DNA of 59,604 bases from CAYRGS01 sp964423875 (lineage in GTDB: Bacteria > UBA8248 > JACPRG01 > G963555815), in assembly GCA_964423875.1 (NCBI GenBank), contig CAYRGS010000008.1, forward strand, positions 1 through 59,604, written 5' to 3'. The position numbers and the translations under genes are program-made. The notes under the pieces were generated by a model. The model had not been told where the DNA came from. It saw nothing but the letters and a program-made list of their open reading frames with translations, and did not search any database. Of the stretch, positions 1 through 9,800 are shown in pieces (within the stretch, counting starts at the first letter, position 1; every line of letters starts with the position of its first letter).

Positions 1-381
1 ATCGCCCCCTCGGGTCTCGGAGAGCCCATCGGACCGTTCGTGCGGGGGATCCGCGCGGGCGGTATCGCGGTGATCTCGGGGACGAGCGCGCTCTCCCACG
101 TCAAAGGCCCGTTCGAATCGCGCGAGATGCCCGGCGATTTCGAATCCCAGGCCCGCCTGACATTCAAAAATCTGGAGGTCGCCCTTCAAGCAACGAGCCT
201 GGGCTGGGAGGACGTGATCAAAATGATGGTGATCGTCAAGCGGCGGGAGGACTACGCGCGGATGAACGCCATCCGGAAGGAGCTCTTCGAGGACATCCCG
301 ATGGCGAGCACGACTTTCGTCGCGGAGCTCATCCGGGAGGACATGCTCATCGAGGTGGACGTCTGGGCGATCGCGCCGTAA
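1..381 (+). CDS. RidA/YjgF-family protein (5' truncated by window edge)
   Basis: Reads in frame from base 1 (IAPSGLGEPIGPF...) to a TAA stop at 379-381, so the true start lies upstream of the window. The sequence has the RidA fold pattern: a GIAVISGTSAL strand, a helix ending in LEVALQATSLGWEDVIKMMV, and the closing AMSTTF-like strand seen here as MASTTFVAEL followed by LIEVDVWAIAP. RidA proteins deaminate reactive enamine/imine intermediates; some members are other amidases. The substrate-binding Arg of true RidA is replaced by Glu-Leu-Ile, so this is probably a RidA paralogue rather than canonical RidA. The function beyond family level is not determined. Confidence 0.8.
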   Translation: MAPSGLGEPIGPFVRGIRAGGIAVISGTSALSHVKGPFESREMPGDFESQARLTFKNLEVALQATSLGWEDVIKMMVIVKRREDYARMNAIRKELFEDIPMASTTFVAELIREDMLIEVDVWAIAP

Positions 382-817
382 CGGCTAAAACCTTGGGGGG
401 GGGGGTTGAAGAAATGGTCCCCCCCACCCCCCCCCCCCAACCCCCGCCCANNNNNNNNNNCATTTTGAAAATTGTCCCCCCAACACCCCCCTCAAAAACT
501 TTCGCAGAGAACCATCGGGGCAGGTGCAGGGACCAGCCCCTCCGAGACGTTAGCGCGTCATGCTCGAGGGAATCGATATGCCCGGTGCGGCTTTCCGCAC
601 CAGCCTATCAACTCGTCAAACCATCCGAGGACCGTGCGCCGGGGAGGTTGTAATAAGCACAATCACCTCCACCCGCAACTTGGCCGGCGCGCAAGCGCCC
701 GCCCTACCTGATTTTGAAAATACCGAGTTTCAACCATGTCGGTCGGCTGGGCATCTTGCCCGGCCGGAAAGTGACAATTCGGGTCTCGATATGTAAAACC
801 ATTTACGAGACACCACG
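382..817. other. Intergenic, C-rich repeat and assembly gap
   Basis: No credible gene. It holds a G/C homopolymer-rich stretch (12 C at 427-438), ten N at 451-460, and a dispersed repeat unit shared with 43800-43870. The remainder (about 510-817) shows no start with a ribosome binding site or any recognisable domain in six frames. Confidence 0.7.
388..509. repeat. Dispersed GGGGACA-palindrome repeat, copy 1 (contains N gap)
   Basis: The unit runs AAAACCTT, a G run, a C run, then CATTTTGAAAATTGTCCCC, a C-rich arm, and CAAAAACTTTCGCAG. The same order of blocks occurs at 43800-43870. In that second copy GGGGACA and TGTCCCC form a perfect 7-bp inverted repeat around TTTTGAAAAC. The N gap lies inside copy 1, so repeat-induced assembly failure is likely. 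It resembles REP-like palindromic elements mobilised by IS200-type (RAYT) transposases, but no transposase is present here. Confidence 0.6.
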
Positions 818-1996
818 CTAGTTCAGCGTCTTCCAGTGGCCGTTGACCACCTTTAGGATATAGGACTTCTTTTCCGCGTCCTGGTGACCGCCGATGGTGA
901 CGATGCCCGTCGGTCCGCGGAACCCCTTCACCTTCGTCAGGCCAGCGCGGATTTTATCCCGGTCGGAGGCCAGGTTTTTCGGGTTGTTGGACACGCCGGT
1001 GGATTCAATCACCTTCGCCAGGATGAGCAGATTCTCATACGCCTGGGCGGCGGTGAAGTGGGGATCCACATCGCCCGACTCCTTCTTGTACTCTTTGTAG
1101 AAATGCTTGAACTCGGGCGTCGTGCTGTCGAAGGCCAGGGTCGAGGTGGAATACGTTCCTTCCGTGGCCTTCTGGCCGATCTTGATGTACTGGGCCTGGG
1201 AGACGTCGATGCCGCCGTACAGGGCCGACTTCAGCCCTTGCTTGCGGACCTCCCGGGCGATCTTCCCGGCGTCCCCATAGGTCGAGGACATGACAAGGCC
1301 GTCGGGGTCCTTGGCGCGGATACGGGTCACCTCTCCGCTGAAATCCACGCTGTTGGATTGATGCGCGATCTTATCGACCACCTTCACGCCGAGTTTTTTC
1401 AGGATCCCGGGCACGATCCTCGATCCGGTGATCTTCAAGACGGTGATTCGGTTGTCGTACAGGATAGCGGCGGATTTGATGTTGTTGTCTTTCACCCAAC
1501 GGCCGATACTGAGATTCATCGCCAACGGCGGGAAGATGGAATTGCGGAATCCCCACGGCTTGAGCTTCCCGCGCAGACGCGGCGACGCCGAAGAAGCGGA
1601 GAACATCACGGTCTTCAACTCGTTGGCGATGGGCGATACGGCCTTGACCTGGTTGCTCAGGAAGGGTCCGATGATGGCCAGAACCTTGTCCTTCCTGGCC
1701 AGCTTCCTGAACCCCGCGATGGCCTGAGCGTTTTTCATGTGGGTGTCGAAGAATATCAGCTCGACGGGAAGACCGCCGATGCCGCCTTTCTTTTTCAGGT
1801 TTCGCATCGCGACGGCGAGGGCTTCCTTTTGATGCTGTCCGTTATGCTTCAGCGGACCGGTCAACAACGTCAGGACGCCGATCTTGACGGTTTTGCCCTC
1901 CAGGGCCGCGCCGGTTCCGGGAATCGCGGCCATCGCCAGGGCGGCCAGAACCGCCGCCATGCCGATCAATTTTGCTTTGAGTCCGCTTTTCATCAT
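818..1996 (-). CDS. ABC transporter substrate-binding protein (LivK/periplasmic binding type I)
   Basis: 392-aa periplasmic binding protein for a branched-chain amino-acid type (HAAT) ABC transporter. Residues 1-31 form a signal peptide (positive MKSGLKAK, hydrophobic core, A-x-A region). The mature protein starts EGKTVKIGVLTLLTGPLK, the usual first strand of the fold, and the two-lobe pattern continues to the C-terminus. Start chosen at 1996 (tandem ATGs, preceded by AAGGGGGAG) rather than a longer reading to 2107, which would put 37 unlikely residues before the signal peptide. It is divergent from livGFHM, which should supply the ATPases and permeases. The ligand could be amino acids, amides or aromatic acids. 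Confidence 0.9.
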   Translation of the reverse strand: MMKSGLKAKLIGMAAVLAALAMAAIPGTGAALEGKTVKIGVLTLLTGPLKHNGQHQKEALAVAMRNLKKKGGIGGLPVELIFFDTHMKNAQAIAGFRKLARKDKVLAIIGPFLSNQVKAVSPIANELKTVMFSASSASPRLRGKLKPWGFRNSIFPPLAMNLSIGRWVKDNNIKSAAILYDNRITVLKITGSRIVPGILKKLGVKVVDKIAHQSNSVDFSGEVTRIRAKDPDGLVMSSTYGDAGKIAREVRKQGLKSALYGGIDVSQAQYIKIGQKATEGTYSTSTLAFDSTTPEFKHFYKEYKKESGDVDPHFTAAQAYENLLILAKVIESTGVSNNPKNLASDRDKIRAGLTKVKGFRGPTGIVTIGGHQDAEKKSYILKVVNGHWKTLN

Positions 1997-2106
1997 TCTC
2001 CCCCTTCGTTTTTCCGGTTGTACGAGAAGGTGTGGCGCACACCGTTCTGAAGACCGGAGTTGATTACCAGATTCGCCTCGTATATCGTGATAATTTCGAT
2101 GTATCA

Positions 2107-2112
2107 ATTATA
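2107..2112 (-). promoter_or_regulatory. -10 TATAAT for the binding-protein gene
   Basis: A perfect TATAAT on the minus strand lies 110 bases upstream of the binding-protein start in the AT-rich divergent region (1997-2148). No good -35 is visible at 16-18 bp, so the promoter may be activated. On the plus strand a weak TTGATT-N17-TATCGT (2060-2088) could serve livG. Confidence 0.4.
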
Positions 2113-2148
2113 CCCTATTTAACTTCTTGAGTAATGTAACAGTTACGT

Positions 2149-2913
2149 ATGGAAATCCTCGAAGTTCGAAACCTCACCAAACATTTCGGGCGGGTGGTCG
2201 GCCTTGAAGGCGTTGACCTCAGCGTTCCGGAGGGGGGCGTCTATTCGGTCATCGGTCCGAACGGCGCCGGCAAGACCACGCTGTTCAATTGCATCACCGG
2301 CGTCTATCCGCCCAGCGGGGGACAGATCGCCCTCAACGGGCAAATCCTGAACGGCATGAAGGCCCACAAGCGCACCGCCCTCGGGCTCTGCCGGACGTTT
2401 CAGAACATCCGCCTCTTCGGACGCATGACGGTGATGGAAAACGTCTTGATCGGCCGTCATTGCCGGACCAAGAGCGGCGTCACGCGCTCGGTATTCCGGA
2501 TGCCTTTCCGTCCGCTGGATGAAGAGGTCGACAGCGAGAGGCGGGCCGGAGAAATCCTGGGTCTGATGGGCCTGGGAAACCGGGCGGACGTTCCGGCCGG
2601 AGGTCTGGCCTACGGCGAGCAAAGGAGACTGGAGATCGCGAGAGCCCTGGCGACCGAGCCGCGCATCCTTCTGCTGGATGAGCCCACGGCCGGAATGAAT
2701 CCGCGCGAGACCCAGGAAATGATGCGGCTCATCTCGCGCCTCAAGGAAAGGGTCCCGACCATCCTGCTCATCGAGCATGACATGAAGGTCGTGATGGGGA
2801 TCTCCGACCGGGTGACCGTGTTGAACTTCGGAATTAAGATCGCTGAGGGGACGCCCGCCGAGATCCAGGCGGACCCCCAGGTGATCGAAGCCTACCTCGG
2901 CCGTGAGGGTTAA
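2149..2913 (+). CDS. livG: Branched-chain amino-acid-type ABC transporter ATP-binding protein LivG
   Basis: 254-aa cytoplasmic ATPase of the HAAT importer. Walker A GPNGAGKTT near residue 38, ABC signature LAYGEQRRLEIARAL near 155, Walker B LLLDEPTAGMN near 180, and the LivG-specific C-terminal tail (IAEGTPAEIQADPQVIEAYLG). First gene of a tightly packed livG-livF-livH-livM set: its TAA is immediately followed by the GTG of livF. It works with the divergent periplasmic binding protein. The ribosome binding site is weak. Confidence 0.95.
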   Translation: MEILEVRNLTKHFGRVVGLEGVDLSVPEGGVYSVIGPNGAGKTTLFNCITGVYPPSGGQIALNGQILNGMKAHKRTALGLCRTFQNIRLFGRMTVMENVLIGRHCRTKSGVTRSVFRMPFRPLDEEVDSERRAGEILGLMGLGNRADVPAGGLAYGEQRRLEIARALATEPRILLLDEPTAGMNPRETQEMMRLISRLKERVPTILLIEHDMKVVMGISDRVTVLNFGIKIAEGTPAEIQADPQVIEAYLGREG

Positions 2914-3636
2914 GTGAACGGGAACCGGGACATCCTGACCGTTGCTGACCTGTCGGCGTCCTACGGGCGGATTGAGGCCCTGCGCGGCGTGAGTCTCCGG
3001 ATTCAGGAGGGAGAGATCGTCACCCTCATCGGCGCGAACGGGGCCGGAAAGAGCACCCTTCTGCGCACCATCTCCGGAATCCTGAAACCCAAGGGCGGGA
3101 TGATTCGCTTCCAGGGGGAGGCACTCGCGCCGCTGGCCCCCGAGAAAATCGTCCAACGGGGGATCATCCAGGTGCAGGAGGGACGGGGCATCCTGGGCTC
3201 CATGACCGTGCTCGAGAACCTCGAATTGGGGGCCTATATCCGAAGCGACAAGGATGAGATCGAGAAAGATTTAAACGATGTCTTCACCCGATTCCCCATC
3301 CTGGAAGAGCGAAAATACCAGTTGGGGTCCAGCCTCAGCGGCGGGGAGCAGCAGATGCTCGCCATCGCCCGGGGGCTGATGGGCCGGCCAAAGATCCTGA
3401 TGATGGACGAGCCCTCCCTGGGACTGGCCCCCAAGCTGGTCAACGAGGTCTTCGCCATCGTCAGGGGTCTGAAGAAAGAGGGAAAGACCATCCTGTTGGT
3501 GGAGCAGAATGCCCGCAAGGCCCTCCAATGCGCCGATCGGGGGTACGTGATGGAGACCGGCGAGATCGTCATGGAAGGGTCCGCGGTGGACCTCCTCGAC
3601 CATGAGCGCGTCAAAGAAGCATACCTGGGCGGATAA
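2914..3636 (+). CDS. livF: Branched-chain amino-acid-type ABC transporter ATP-binding protein LivF
   Basis: 240-aa second ATPase of the importer, GTG start directly after the livG stop. Walker A GANGAGKST near residue 38, signature LSGGEQQMLAIARGL near 138, Walker B LMMDEPSLGLAP near 160, and the LivF-type LLVEQNARKAL H-loop replacement region. Translational coupling to livG is implied by zero spacing. Confidence 0.95.
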   Translation: MNGNRDILTVADLSASYGRIEALRGVSLRIQEGEIVTLIGANGAGKSTLLRTISGILKPKGGMIRFQGEALAPLAPEKIVQRGIIQVQEGRGILGSMTVLENLELGAYIRSDKDEIEKDLNDVFTRFPILEERKYQLGSSLSGGEQQMLAIARGLMGRPKILMMDEPSLGLAPKLVNEVFAIVRGLKKEGKTILLVEQNARKALQCADRGYVMETGEIVMEGSAVDLLDHERVKEAYLGG

Positions 3637-3642
3637 ATTCCG

Positions 3643-4521
3643 ATGATCTTATTCTTTCAACAACTGGTCAACGGTCTCATGCTGGGGTCGACGTATTCCC
3701 TGGTGGCCATCGGTTACACCCTCATCCTCGGCACGCTGAACCTCCTCCACTTCGCCCACGGCGAGGTTTTCATGATGGGGGCCTTCTTCGGCCTTCTCAT
3801 GGTCCTTTTCTGGAAGGTGAACTTCTACGTCGCAATCCTGGGCGGGATGCTCGGTGCCGCGCTCGTCGGGATCCTGGTCGAAGTGCTCGCCGTCCGACCC
3901 ATCAAGAAGGGGCAGCACCTAGCCCCCCTCATCTCGACCATCGGCGTGACGATCATCCTCCAGGAGGCGGCCCACTATTTCTCAGGCGGCGAGCCCCTCA
4001 GCTTTCCCGAAACCGTGACGGTCACCAACTTCGACCTGGGCGGCATCCGGATCAACAGCGTCCAGATCACCATCTTCGCCATCTCGGTCCTGCTGATGTT
4101 CGTCCTTCACCTCTTTGTCAAGAATACGAAGATGGGCAAGGCCATGCGCGCCACGGCGGAGAGTCCGACGACGGCGACACTGCTCGGCATCAGCGTCAAC
4201 CAGGTCACCATCGCCACCTTCTTCATCGCCTCCGCGCTGGCCGGGGCGTCGGGCGTCCTGGTGGGGCTGAGCTACAACGCCGTAACGCCGGGCATGGGGG
4301 TGCCCATGGCCATCAAGGGCTTCGCCATCATGCTCCTCGGCGGGTTGGGCAACATCTACGGGGCGATGATCGGCGGCCTCATCGTGGGCGGGGTCGAGAT
4401 CCTGAGCGTGGGGTACCTAGCCTCCTCGTACCGGGACGCCTTCACCTTCGGGTTGATGATCCTGATCCTCATCTTCAGGCCCTCGGGCATCCTGGGGGTC
4501 AGCCTGAGCAAGCGGGCGTAG
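3643..4521 (+). CDS. livH: Branched-chain amino-acid-type ABC transporter permease LivH
   Basis: 292-aa inner-membrane permease with about eight hydrophobic helices. It has the LivH N-terminal pattern (QQLVNGLMLGSTYSLVAIGY followed by LNLLHFAHGEVFMMGAF) and the cytoplasmic coupling loop (GKAMRATAESPTTATLLGI) that docks on LivG/LivF. It follows livF by six bases and precedes livM by two. Confidence 0.94.
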   Translation: MILFFQQLVNGLMLGSTYSLVAIGYTLILGTLNLLHFAHGEVFMMGAFFGLLMVLFWKVNFYVAILGGMLGAALVGILVEVLAVRPIKKGQHLAPLISTIGVTIILQEAAHYFSGGEPLSFPETVTVTNFDLGGIRINSVQITIFAISVLLMFVLHLFVKNTKMGKAMRATAESPTTATLLGISVNQVTIATFFIASALAGASGVLVGLSYNAVTPGMGVPMAIKGFAIMLLGGLGNIYGAMIGGLIVGGVEILSVGYLASSYRDAFTFGLMILILIFRPSGILGVSLSKRA

Positions 4522-4523
4522 CG

Positions 4524-5381
4524 ATGCTGAATCTCGATTGGGCGACCGTCTTTCTGGCCATGGGCATTCACATCATCATGGCCCTCTCCTTTTACCTGGC
4601 CTACTCCTGCGGGCTGATCTCCATCGCCCAAGCGGGCTTCATGGCCATCGGGGCGTACCTCGCTTCCTGGATGACGGTGAGCGAAGGGTGGGAGTTTTAC
4701 AGCGCGTGTCTTTTGGGGGGAGGGGCCGCCGCGGTCGTGGGGACCCTCGCGGCGCTTCCGGCTCTGCGGATCCGCGGGATCTACCTCCTCCTCCTGACCT
4801 TGGGGCTCAACGAGATCATCATCGTCTTCTTCTACAACTTCGAGCCCACAGGCGGCGCGGAGGGCTTTTACGGGATGAAGGGCTACACGCAGAACTGGAA
4901 CGTCTGGCTGCTGGTGGCCGTCTTGCTCTTCTTCTTCGATCGGCTGGAGCACTCGCGCGTGGGCCGGGCGTTCGAGGCCGTCCACGCCGATGAGGAAGCA
5001 GCCGATCTCATGGGCGTCAACCTGACCACAACAAAGCTCCAGGCCTTCGCCCTCTCGGCCTTTATCGCCGGCATCGGCGGCGCGTTCTGGGCCCACTTCA
5101 CCCGGGCCATGGAGCCGGTCAATTTCAACGTGTTCGTCTCCATCGAGTTCATCATCTTCGTCTTCGTGGGCGGCATGCGGACCTATTGGGGGGCGGTTGC
5201 GGGAACAGTGCTGCTGACGCTTCTGGATGAAGTGGTGTTGCGGAACATCACCATCGCGGGGGTCGAGCTGCGGGGCATGGCCTTTGGGGCGATCCTCGTC
5301 CTGATGATGATCTTCCGCCCCGAGGGTCTCTTGAACCGTTACCCGTTCCGTTTCCTGCGGAAACGCCGGGCGGCGGCCTAA
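4524..5381 (+). CDS. livM: Branched-chain amino-acid-type ABC transporter permease LivM
   Basis: 285-aa second permease of the importer. Multiple membrane segments, the LivM motif YSCGLISIAQAGFMAIGAY, and a coupling loop near residues 155-180 (GRAFEAVHADEEAADLMGVN). Last gene of the set, followed by an intrinsic terminator at 5460-5486. Confidence 0.94.
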   Translation: MLNLDWATVFLAMGIHIIMALSFYLAYSCGLISIAQAGFMAIGAYLASWMTVSEGWEFYSACLLGGGAAAVVGTLAALPALRIRGIYLLLLTLGLNEIIIVFFYNFEPTGGAEGFYGMKGYTQNWNVWLLVAVLLFFFDRLEHSRVGRAFEAVHADEEAADLMGVNLTTTKLQAFALSAFIAGIGGAFWAHFTRAMEPVNFNVFVSIEFIIFVFVGGMRTYWGAVAGTVLLTLLDEVVLRNITIAGVELRGMAFGAILVLMMIFRPEGLLNRYPFRFLRKRRAAA

Positions 5382-5459
5382 CAAATGATTCCCAGGATGG
5401 GTCGCCCTTTTGCGGGAGCGGCCTTGAATACGCAGCTCGGTTGGGCGCGTCCCGCGGAG

Positions 5460-5486
5460 GCCTTCTCCTAATCATTCGGAGAAGGC
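5460..5486 (+). terminator. Intrinsic terminator after livM
   Basis: Perfect 9-bp stem GCCTTCTCC / GGAGAAGGC (5460-5468 and 5478-5486) with a 9-nt loop, followed by TTTCTTCCTTCTT. It lies between convergent livM and the S4 gene, whose TAG stop sits in the loop. The pyrimidine tract favours livM-direction termination. Confidence 0.75.
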
Positions 5487-5782
5487 TTTCTTCCTTCTTC
5501 GATAACCTCGTAGCACCGCTCTCCCCCCCGCCCCGAACCTTTTCCGGGAAGCGACCGGACCAAAACGACGAGCCGCCGGTTCCAGGTGTCGATCAGGACG
5601 CGGTCCCCCTCGTGAATCAGCCTGCCCGATTTCGCGGGATGTCCGTTTACGGTTACGGCCCCGGCCGCGCAGAAGCTTTGGGCCAGAGAACGGCGCTTGA
5701 GGATTCCGGCTTTTTTGAGAAAGACATCCAGGCGGATGCCAGGGGGTTCCGGGCTCGGGGCTCCCTCACGGGAGGGCGTCAC
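5468..5782 (-). CDS. S4-domain RNA-binding protein (Hsp15/RqcP-like)
   Basis: 104 aa. A single S4 domain occupies residues about 16-75: RLDVFLKKAGILKRRSLAQ, then GAVTVNGHPAKSGRLIHEGD. Such small S4 proteins bind rRNA or 50S-peptidyl-tRNA complexes (Hsp15, RqcP); which one applies here cannot be told. Its ATG overlaps the stop of the upstream surA-like gene by four bases (ATGA), implying coupling. The C-terminus is basic and short. Confidence 0.8.
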   Translation of the reverse strand: MTPSREGAPSPEPPGIRLDVFLKKAGILKRRSLAQSFCAAGAVTVNGHPAKSGRLIHEGDRVLIDTWNRRLVVLVRSLPGKGSGRGGERCYEVIEEGRKPSPND

Positions 5783-6774
5783 ATTGTGACCTCGATATAC
5801 GCCTTTTTCTTCAAATCTTCCATCCAGCGACGCATTCGGGCCGTGACCTTATCCTGGAAGATCCGGTTGCGGATCTTTTTTTCCACCTGGTTGAGTGAGG
5901 GGGGGATTCGGGGAAGCCGCCTGACCAGCTTGATGATGTGGAACCCGGCCCGCGTCCGTACCACGTCGGACACCTCTCCCTCCTTGATGGCGAACAGCAC
6001 CCGCTCGAAGTTCGGAAGCACTTCGCCCCTGCGGATGATTCCCAAATCGCCGCCCTTTGCGGCCGACGGATCCTGGGAATTCTTTTTGGCCATCTCGGAA
6101 AAACCGGCGCCCCCGCGGATTCTGTGCAACACCCGTTCGGCGGCCGCTCGGTTCGCCCGCTCGATGTCCGGGGCGGCGTTGATGGGGGTCAGAATCAAGA
6201 TGTGGCTGGCGCGGAGCCGCTCGGGAGGCAGAAACTCGGACCGGTGGCTCTTGTAATAGGCTTCGATTTCCCGCGGCGCGACGCTGATCCGAGACCGGAC
6301 CTCAATGTTCATGACCTTTCGGAGCAAGATCTCCTCCCCGACGCGCTCCCGGTATTCCGGAATCGTCATCCCCTCCCGCTTCAGGAGCACCTCGAGTTCG
6401 CTGTCGGAAATGTTGTTCCGCTTCTTCACGTCGTCCAGCGCCCGATCGACCTCGGAATCGGAGAAGGAAAGCTCCATCTCCTTGGCGCGGTTGACCCGGA
6501 GACGGCGCGTAATGAGAAAATCCAGGTATTTCCGCTGCACCCGCTCAATTTCCTGTTTCAACCGGCGGCCGTTGTAACGCAGTTGGAGTTGTGTGAATTC
6601 GCCCCTGCCTGCCTCCTGGACCTGGCTCAGCGTGATGATGTCCTTGTTGACAACGGCGACGATCCGGTCAATCACGACCGCCCGGGCGGAAGGGGCGTAA
6701 AGTCCCCCCGCCGCCGCAATGGCCATCAAACTTCCGAATCCAAAAACCCGCAAAACGGGCGCCAGACCGATCAT
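5779..6774 (-). CDS. SurA/PpiC-type periplasmic peptidyl-prolyl isomerase
   Basis: 331-aa exported foldase. Signal peptide 1-32 (MIGLAPVLRVFGF... ending PSARA), SurA_N chaperone domain with VVIDRIVAVVNKDIITLSQV, then a parvulin domain near residues 185-285 (RASHILIL, GGDLGIIRRGEVLPNFERVLF, GFHIIKLV). It assists folding of outer-membrane proteins, so a Gram-negative envelope is implied. Start chosen at 6774 because GGGAGG lies 9 nt upstream and the signal peptide begins there; an ATG at 6819 would add 15 unlikely residues. One parvulin domain only, shorter than E. coli SurA (two). Confidence 0.88.
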   Translation of the reverse strand: MIGLAPVLRVFGFGSLMAIAAAGGLYAPSARAVVIDRIVAVVNKDIITLSQVQEAGRGEFTQLQLRYNGRRLKQEIERVQRKYLDFLITRRLRVNRAKEMELSFSDSEVDRALDDVKKRNNISDSELEVLLKREGMTIPEYRERVGEEILLRKVMNIEVRSRISVAPREIEAYYKSHRSEFLPPERLRASHILILTPINAAPDIERANRAAAERVLHRIRGGAGFSEMAKKNSQDPSAAKGGDLGIIRRGEVLPNFERVLFAIKEGEVSDVVRTRAGFHIIKLVRRLPRIPPSLNQVEKKIRNRIFQDKVTARMRRWMEDLKKKAYIEVTM

Positions 6775-6856
6775 TTCAGCGGTCCTCCCAAGGCCGACCC
6801 GGCAGTCGAAGGGGTCCATCGCATGAAAGACGCTCCTTCCGACAGCATTCCATCAT

Positions 6857-9800
6857 TCAATCCGAAAAATCCTCTCCCGGTTGATCGGAGATGGTAGCGC
6901 AGGCTTCCAGCGCGATCAACACCCTTTCCAGCATCTCCCGGCGTTCCAACTCCTCCGGCGGCGCGGGAACCCGGAATGTCCTCGGGTCGAGGAACTTCAG
7001 GCCCGGGGTGGCCAGGAATTCCGGCGTCAACTGATAGGGCCGATCCTCCGGATGAAAGGTGGCCCATCCATCCGAGACGGTGAGCTTTTCCACGCCGGCC
7101 CGGGTGGCGAGAATGCGCAACCGAGCGGTCCCAAACAGGGATTCGGCGGCGGCGGGCATGGCGCCGAACCGATCGGCCAGGGCGCTCCGGAGCGCCTCGA
7201 GCTCGCCGGTAGTCTGCGTGTCGGCGATCTCGCGGTAAAGCTCCAGGCGCTGATTCTGTCCCGGCACGTAGTCTTCCGGGAAGGAAGGGCGCACACCCAA
7301 GGACAATTCGGGCTCGATTCGCCGGACGGCCCGCTCTCCCTTCACCCCCTCGACCGCCTCTTCGAGCAGCCGGCAGTAGAGGTCGAATCCGACAGCCGCG
7401 ATGTGGCCCGACTGCTCGGCCCCGATGATGTTGCCCGCTCCCCGAATTTCGAGATCTCGGGCGGCCAGACGGAAACCAGCGCCCAGCTCGCTCAGCTCTT
7501 CTAACGCCTTCAGTCTGCTCCGAGCCGTCGGGGTGAGGCTCCGCCCCGCTTGCACCAGAAAATACGCGAACGCCTGCCGGTCCGACCGCCCGACGCGCCC
7601 CCGGAGCTGGTAGAGCTGGGCGAGGCCGTACATCTCGGCCCGGTTGACGATGATTGTGTTGGCATTAGAGATGTCCAGGCCGTTCTCGATGATCGTCGTG
7701 CAGAGCAGGACATCGAACTTTCGATTCAGGAATCCCACCATGGCCCCGTGAAGCTGCTTTTCCCGCATTTGGCCGTGGGCGACCGCCAAGCGCAGCCCCG
7801 GGACCAAACGGTGGAGGTATCGGGCCGTGGCGTCGATGGTTTCCACGCGGGGATGAACGAAGAACACCTGCCCCCCCCGCTCCCGCTCCCGGATTAAGGC
7901 CTCCCGGATGATGCGGTCCCCGAACGGACAAACGTAGGTGCGAACGGCCAGCCGGTCGGGGGGCGGGGTGTCGATAACGCTCAGGTCCCTGATTCCCATC
8001 AGGCTCATCTGGAAGGTCCGGGGGATGGGCGTCGCCGTCAGCGTCAACAAGTCCACGGTCGCCCGGAGACCCTTGAGCTTCTCCTTGTGGGCCACGCCGA
8101 AGCGCTGCTCTTCATCCACGACGATCAGGCCCAGCTCCCGAAACTTGACGTCGGACTGGAGCATCCGGTGCGTCCCGATGAGGATGTCCACCTGCCCGGC
8201 GGCCAGACGCTTGAGAACGTCTTTTTGCTCAGCGCGGCTCCGGTACCGGGTCAGGCATTCGATAGACACCGGGTAATCGGCCAACCGCTCCTGAAAGGTG
8301 ACCCGGTGCTGCTCGGCCAGGACGGTCGTCGGTGCCAGGACGGAAACCTGCTTTTTGTCCATCACGGCCTTGAAGGCCGCCCGGACAGCCACTTCCGTCT
8401 TTCCGTACCCCACGTCTCCGCAGATCAGCCGATCCATCGGACGCGATTTCTCCATGTCCGCGATCACTTCCTGAATGGCCTGGATCTGACCCGGGGTCTC
8501 CTCAAACGGAAAGGAAGCCGCGAACTCCCGGGTCCAGTGATCATCGGGAGAGAACGTGAACCCCTCGGCGACCTGGCGCCGCGCCGCCAGCTTCATGAGC
8601 CCTTGGGCCATGGCCAGGACGGCGGCTCGGGTTTTTTTCTTCGCCTTGGCCCACGCCGCCCCCCCCAACCGATCCATCCTCGGGTTTCCCTGGCCGGCGC
8701 CCATGTACTTTTCAACGAGGTTCAGGTTCTCCATGGGGACGAAGAGCTTGTCTCCGCCCTGGTACTCGATCACCAGGAACTCCTGCCCCGCCCCGGCCAG
8801 ACCGATCCGGTCCACGCCCTGATAGATGCCGATTCCGTAATCCCGGTGGACGACATAGTCTCCCGCCTGGAGCGCGCGGAAGGCCGCCTCGAAAGCCTTT
8901 CTTCGGGGAGGCGGGGCCGCCCTCCGGCGCACGGGCGTGTAAAAGATCTCCTCCTCGCGAATCGCGACGCAATCCAGGTCCTCGCTCTGGAAGCTTTCGG
9001 AGAGCCGGCCGACTAGGAGGGCCGCCTCCGGCTCTGCGGATTCGGAAAAAAACCAGCCGCCGACGTCAGGACCCTCCAGGATGGAGGCCCCCAGCTCGAA
9101 CTCCCGCAGAATCTGCTGGAGCCTCAGGGCCTGCGTTCGGTGGACGGCCACAATCGCCACCCGCAGTCCTTTGGCCAGCCAAATCTTCAGTTGGCGCACA
9201 AACGCCGGAACCCGACCCTGAAAGGAGCCGGGGCGTCCCGCGTTGAGATGGAGGTGCGGTTCGCCGTCCCGACCTTCGCCCGCCCCCAAGCCGAGGGAGG
9301 GAAGGTCGATCACGGGTGAGTCCGGCGCGGCCCGCGCCGTCAGGGCGTCGAGCACCGCTCCCGGCGGGAGCGAGAAATCCTCAAGGGGAAACGGGGCCGC
9401 CCCCGCGCGGCCGGCGTCCGCGGCCTCCGAGAGCCTTTCCCAGCGCGCTTCGTCCGCCTCCGGCATGGCGTCCGGCTCGGACAGGGCAACTAGGGCGTCG
9501 GGAGGCAAGGCCTCCACAGCGGCGATCAGGTCGTCCCGAAACAGGGGCGCCAGGGTTTCAAGCCCCGGGAAGTGTCCATCCTCCAACAACCGGTCGGCCA
9601 GAAGCTCAAACCGGTCCCGTTCGCCCGATCCCCCGGAGCCGGCCCAATCCCGCAGCTTCCCGGTCGCGCGCGTTCGGGCTTCTTCGTCGAGGATGATCTC
9701 CCGGGCGGGCATGATTTGGACCCGCTCCAGCCGCTCGACCGAGCGCTGATCTCCGACCTGGAAGCGGCGCAGGGAGAAGACACTGTCCTCGTCGAACTCG

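Noticed and set aside
427..438. Poly-C/G tracts as functional elements
   Set aside because: They occur in many unrelated places and next to N gaps, so artefact or general mutational bias is as likely as function; only the purH tract was kept as a finding.
884..2050. 388-aa plus-strand open frame
   Set aside because: Antisense to the ABC binding protein; composition typical of GC-rich shadow frames.
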